64,000 nucleotides of DNA from Culex pipiens pallens (lineage: Eukaryota > Arthropoda > Insecta > Diptera > Culicidae). The stretch lies in the NCBI RefSeq assembly GCF_016801865.2, contig NC_068939.1:93824067-93888066 (forward strand), given 5' to 3'. Below, one piece after another: positions 59,346 to 64,000 of this stretch (position 1 is its first letter; the number at the start of each line of letters is the position of its first letter). A program made the position numbers and the translations under genes. The notes below the pieces were generated by a model. That model was not told where the DNA came from. It saw only the letters and a program-made list of their open reading frames with translations, and did not search any database.

Positions 59346-60228
59346 TTTTACTTCACAAAAATCTTATAACAAATTTGTGCAACTTTTGAAAAGTCACTCA
59401 GTGCAAATTAAGATTCGTTAACATTTCAAACTACAATTTTGAGTCCCAAAAAACCTAACGAAACGATCTTGTATTTGCAGATTCAGAAAAAAATCAAAAG
59501 GTAGATAATAGTTCCCAAAAATAACGAGGCTACTAATTAACGGTTCATTGAATAAGTATGAATAAATTGCAACTGAATTATCGCAGTTTTAGTGGAAAAA
59601 GTTGATTTTTTGCCGATTTCGTTATATTCCGGTTTTTGCGCGTGGCGCGTCGAAAAACACGGGTTTCATTTTCAAAAAATCATATCTCGGAATCCTGTTA
59701 ATGAACTCCTCCCATTTTTTTAGTATGTTATGTAAAAATATCCGGGGAATCCGATAAAAATATTTCAAGACATAGGCTCTTAGGTCCAGACACCTTCAAA
59801 ACGGCATTTTAAAGTTTCATACGTCCTTTTCATTTGTAAGGGTGGGTTTTTGAAACTTGTAACTATTTTTCTTTGAAAGGCCAACTTATCATCTTTCATT
59901 TGCGTATAAGACAATTGAAATCGGTTAAAATGGCGAGGAGTTTTGATTTTACGAAAAAAAAGTGGTTTTTGTGAAAATCGACGAAAATGGCTATTTTTCA
60001 GACCACCCTAACACGCCGTAGGTCACCCTAATGGCCAAAGAAAAAAATACGGGTCTAATTATTTCGGCCATGGAACTCTCAGAAAATTTTTGAGCCCGAT
60101 CCGAGCACTTTTGTTTTTTCCATGCTGTTTTGTGGGGAATTGCTGTATAGATAGGCACTAACTATTGCCTTAAAAAAAAACTACCGGGTCCCGGAAATTC
60201 CCGGGAAATTGCAAAATTCAGCTCTTAT
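58840..60228 (-). mobile_element. Rearranged second copy of the TTCCCGGGAA hAT-like element
   Basis: Three blocks match the reverse complement of the element at 53,506-54,665: 58,840-58,915 and its near-duplicate at 59,268-59,345, then 59,345-59,578 (matching about 53,690-53,890), then 60,140-60,228 with the CCCGGGTCCCGG-like subterminal block. Between 59,578 and 60,140 sits a different ~560-bp repeat, also found at 63,495-64,000. Neither terminal TIR is present, so the copy is a dead relic. It shows that the element is a family and not a one-off. Confidence 0.72.
59578..60145. repeat. Dispersed repeat inserted in the second hAT copy
   Basis: The block starts near TTATCGCAGTTTTAGTG and includes TTTTTGCGCGTGGCGCG and CACCCTAATGGCCAAA. 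The same order recurs at 63,495-64,000, where the window ends. I see no TIR or coding frame. The edges are approximate. Confidence 0.7.
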
Positions 60229-63066
60229 ATCCTAATTATTGATAAAACAAGATGAGCTGTCCAGGTTTCGGAGCGTGCGGGAATTCGACGTTACAGCTTT
60301 GTTTATAAATGGCGTTTGGGACCTTTTGAAAACCCACCCGAGAATGGTATATTTTCCTAATATTACAATATTTTGCGTGGAGATTTTTTATTCAGGCCAG
60401 GACAATATGTACTTCTCACTCCAAAGGAAGTTAGATGTTAAAGGTAAATTCACCTGTTTATTTCAATGTTCAAGAGCTAAGACTTGTTCTGGAAAAGTTA
60501 TTAGTTATTGCAAGATTTTTGTTCCTTTTGCATTGTTTTTTTTTTCAATTTAACTTAATGTGTCAACTGTAATCATTATCGCATTCACTCAACCTGATCC
60601 CAGAGGCATGTTTATAAGCGAAATATTGATCAGAGCCGAGATCAAAATAATTTCTAATAAATTTCAAATGTCCCTTGCATTGCCGGGATTTGGCGCTAAA
60701 TTTGATTCAAATTTCCCATTTTACGGAAATTGGACGATCTATACATAAAAAATAATGATATTGGAAAGAGATTTTTCTTAACAAACCAAAAAATATCCTC
60801 AAAGAAAATAAAAAACATACCCATTGAAACTGCAAACATATGCTATTTGACATAAATATGCAGTTCAGGGAACATGAAAATCATTGCAACTGAACCCGCA
60901 TGAAATGAATATATTTCCCAGTGTTATTTTTTCATCTTTTTTCACCCATCCCGAACATATCTCATGAATTTATTCAGTTCAGCATGCTGGTTGCACAGAC
61001 CGGGTATGAATTTAATCCATCTCTAATGTTTATAAACAATACCCTCGTCCCAGTCTTCCCCAGAATCACTCACCAACAATACTACACGTAATCACACAAC
61101 AGCAAAAGTATTACAATGGAAATGTGACAATCCTTGCTCCTCGCTTCCGGGAAGGTCCTTCGCGAGAGACGAAACTCAAGAATAAGACGTTGCTCTTGGC
61201 CCTCGTATATAGCGAAAGTGAAATCCTGATGAATATTCGCCAACACTTGGATAAAGGCAAGAAAATGATGTTCCACAAGGATGTTCCATATGTGCGCTCA
61301 GACATAACATTCATCACAGCACCAGCTGTGTGTGTGGTGCTTCAAGTTCTTGGATGATGAAGATGGCGATGTCGAGAGGAGCAAAAATTACTGTGGTCTC
61401 CAAGTGGCTTTTTCGCTGCTTCAGACTTCCCACCGACGACTGGGAAAGGCTGACGTTTTGCGGCACGGTGTGTCAAAACTTTATGTTTGGCTTAATTTAA
61501 AATTCAGAGGTTGTTATTTGAAATCACAGTTGAAATATTCCAAATCATTAGCAAATTTTCATGAAATAAGTAAAACTTTGAAACCTATAATATTGGCATT
61601 TCTTCCACATACTAAATATTTAAGAACACCGAGCCATCACAGATGCTTCCGGTAGCCCCCCGGGCAGACTGCAACCAGCAGAACACCAAACGCACGCTCC
61701 TCCACGAAGACGGAACAATATCGCATGATGAATATGTTTATGAAGATAAAAAGCTCATTCACTTTCATAAAGGATGTTAAAGATGAGAAAACGGAGATAT
61801 TACCGGTTGTGGGTGATGAGAGTTGGGTGAGTGTTTTTTTTTGTGCTGGGGTGGCAACCTACTGAGGCCACGTAATGAAGAGATAAGGTGAAGAAGAGCC
61901 ACCTCCGGGCAGCGCGGCAGTCTTGTGGTTTCGGGAGTGGAGTTGAACCTCGACGTCGTCAACAAGTCCTCGCCGCCGCCATCGCCAAAAGCCAAGAAGT
62001 ATGCTGCTGGAGAAGTGGATCGTTCAAGTGATTCTTGGGCTGCTTTATTATTTTGTTCTCGCTCTTTCTTTCTTTCTCGTCTTGTGATTATCGTTGATAT
62101 TGAATTTTTCTTCGCGCTTCCTTCTGGTGGGTTCTTTGCTGAATTGAGTTGAATACTCGCGATATTGCTCATCAAGTACTCTTCTGGGATTTGGATTTTT
62201 AAATTGTACCGAATTTGTGCATGTTGCTCAGGATAAAGATTGGAGTTTTATAAGCTGAAACTTGGCCAATTTGGGTCAATGTTTATTACACTACACCGTT
62301 CTAAACCTTATTGTGATTCAGGGCGAGTTTTGCACAGGTTTTTAAAAATATAGGAGCTGAGCAGCATTGTACAGAAGTTTGTAAGGAGAATAAGTGTATA
62401 AAAATGAAAAAAAATCCTAGAGACACATTCCGGCGAATTAAGTCTCGTTTGATAGCAAAACCTGTCCCAAACTTAAATGTTTTTACAGATTTGGATTGTG
62501 TTGCACAGTGTTATTCATTTCAATCCAGAGTTTTGAACAATAATATTCGAATCTGTTAAGCGAAATGCATATTATTAGAATTAACAGTGCACATCAACCA
62601 GAGCTAAGGGAACTAACGATATAATTTTTTTACATCCCCTCAAATACTTTTTACAAAATAATTTACAAAAAAAAATGTTTTTTTTTATCTGTTTGTTGCA
62701 GGATAAGGTCTATAAGTTTGACAATGTAAAATAAGAAGACAACAAATTTCTTGGTTGCAATACTCTTTGGTTGCTATGCGTGCACCTTTAATCTAATTCA
62801 AATCTAATTTATAATTTTCCTTATTTTCTGAAGAATGTTATGCAAAATTATGGCATGAAGAAGTAACATATCATCATTTGTAAACAACAGATTTATCCCA
62901 CGCAAACACATCAAAAGTGGGAAACTCAATCTTAGAAAAGCTCAAATTTATTAATTTCTCTTCAAAAATCTCAAATTTACAGGACCTCAAAATCGGTTGG
63001 GGAAATCAGGAGCCTAAAAATATTTTTCAAAAAACTTCGAAATTTCAATAGAAATTCAAGTGTTAC
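60229..63066. other. No gene confirmed
   Basis: 60,230-61,080 is AT-rich. 61,080-62,170 is GC-richer, with frames of up to 132 codons on both strands and no domain. 61,925-62,152 (+) and 61,777-62,175 (-) overlap, which suggests composition and not coding. 62,585-62,800 is a family A fragment. Confidence 0.45.
62585..62800 (+). repeat. Family A-related fragment with an empty foldback site
   Basis: The order CACATCAACCA, GGGAACTAACGATATAATTT, ACATCCCCT, then AATAAGAAGACAACAA matches the flanks of the foldback at 19,437-20,783 but with nothing inserted. It contains a single CGAT where the filled copy has two. Confidence 0.75.
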
Positions 63067-63074
63067 TAGCTGAT

Positions 63075-63291
63075 GGGTCTCGTGGCGCAGGGGTAACGGC
63101 TTCGGCTGCCGATCCCGATGATGCTATGAGACGCGGGTTCGATTCCCGCCTTATCCACTGAGCTTCTATCGGATGGTGAAGTAAAACGTCGGTCCCGGTT
63201 TCTCCTGTCTCGTCAGAGGCGCTGGAGCAGAAATCCCACGTTAGAGGAAGGCCATGCCCCGGGGGGCGTAGTGCCAATAGTTTCGTTTTTT
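63075..63291 (+). mobile_element. tRNA-derived SINE, Pro-like head, second copy
   Basis: It is 217 bp long with a head GGGTCTCGTGGCGCAGG, loop TTCGGCT, and B-box GGTTCGATTCC. The core CGGATGGTGAAGTAAAACG follows, then a T-run tail. The 8-bp duplication TAGCTGAT lies at 63,067-63,074 and 63,292-63,299. It is the same family as 18,530-18,781 on the opposite strand. Confidence 0.9.
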
Positions 63292-63494
63292 TAGCTGATA
63301 TCAATTAAAATTGCATTCCCCTGCGTTAAGAATCATTTTTTAAGCATGTTTGAGTATATTACAAAAAACATGTTAAGAAAATTTTCGATGTACGGTACCG
63401 CTAAAAGTTTTTATTTCGCTGAAATTTTTGTTTTCGTAATTGAAATACGCAATTTTTGGCACCCTAACATGTGTAGGTCATCGTTGGAATTTTC

Positions 63495-64000
63495 AAGTTA
63501 TCGCAGTTTTAGTGAAAAAAGTCGATTTTTCCCGTTTTCGCCATTTTCCCATTTTTGCGCGTGGCGCGTTGAAAAACCCAGTTTTTATTTTCAAAAAATC
63601 GTATGTCTGAGTAGTAAAACATAACTCCAGCATTTTTTGATATGTTATGTGAAATTTTCCGAGAAATTCGATAAAAATATTTTCAGATATAAGCTCTTTG
63701 GTCCCGAGACCTTCAAAACAGCATTTTAAGTTTTCAAACGACCTTATCAAATGTTTAGCTAGATTTTTGAAACTCTTTACTATTACTCCCAAATAGCCAA
63801 ACTAATCACCTTTCTTTTGCGTCTAAGACAGCTAAAATCGGATGAAATGGCGCGGAGATATGATTTTTGAAAAAAGTGGTTTTTGCGAAAATCGACGAAA
63901 ATTGCCATTTTTTGGACCACCCTAACACGGCTTAGGTCACCCTAATGGCCAAACAAAAAAATACGGGTCTAATTATTTAGGCCAAGGTACCCCCAGAAAA
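63495..64000. repeat. Second copy of the 59,578 repeat, cut by the window end
   Basis: It is collinear with 59,578-60,100 at roughly 80-85% by eye and shares the GCGCGTGGCGCG block and the CACCCTAATGGCC block. The left extension 63,400-63,495 is not in the first copy, so this copy may be longer or sit in another element. Confidence 0.7.

Noticed and set aside
61777..62175. 132-codon minus-strand frame and the overlapping plus frame
   Set aside because: Low-complexity charged and Ser/Pro-rich sequence, both strands open, no domain; not enough to call a gene.

Overview
The window looks like nuclear DNA from a culicine mosquito, most probably Culex. It is AT-rich, has no convincing single-copy host gene, and is built almost entirely from nested transposable elements: tRNA-headed SINEs, many TA-flanked MITEs, foldback elements, hAT-like elements and one long non-LTR retrotransposon. 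The mosquito call rests on my recognition of several repeat families as typical of culicine genomes (for example the GCCTTCCTCAC family and the GTGGAGTCGG-ended element). No search was run.

Layout. 1-1.0 kb: no gene. 1.0-5.2 kb: AT-rich arrays of a 10-bp TTTGTTAAAA-like unit, broken by GGGGAA-ended MITEs and a GGCCGTTGC MITE. 5.2-7.4 kb: no gene. 7.4-10.4 kb: a 3-kb unit with perfect 21-bp inverted ends, carrying two head-to-head arrays of a ~124-bp satellite. 10.66-14.56 kb: an old repeat with three separate insertions. 14.6-17.0 kb: tRNA-like sequences and a dimeric SINE that itself holds a MITE. 18.3-21.0 kb: a family A repeat with a SINE and a 1.35-kb foldback inside. 23.5-25.9 kb: another nested stack. 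26.3-28.2 kb: further copies of families A, D and the foldback. 29.96-30.90 kb: 135 units of the heptamer ATGACCA. 32.1-33.5 kb: a TIR element enclosing an exon-like segment. 35.9-38.0 kb: a dimeric SINE next to a hAT-like element. 38.4-42.7 kb: a broken tandem duplication with the second foldback at its junction. 45.6-48.8 kb: a TIR element with two MITEs inside. 51.1-59.3 kb: family A repeats holding a solo LTR and the retrotransposon. 59-64 kb: a rearranged second hAT copy, another SINE and a second copy of its insert.

The only confident protein-coding element is the non-LTR retrotransposon at 52,927-58,353. Its ORF1 was split by a 1,160-bp non-autonomous hAT-like element (8-bp target duplication, 13-bp TIRs). 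Its ORF2 (55,155-58,316, 1,053 aa) is intact and has an APE-type endonuclease, a reverse transcriptase with YADD, and a C-terminal CCHC motif; it resembles the L1/Tx1 group. The insertion order reads family A repeat, then retrotransposon, then hAT element. ORF1 and ORF2 would normally act together as an RNA-binding protein and an EN/RT in target-primed reverse transcription. This copy cannot make full ORF1.

Many other open frames exist, including very long ones in the heptamer array, but these are by-products of repeats and I do not call them genes.
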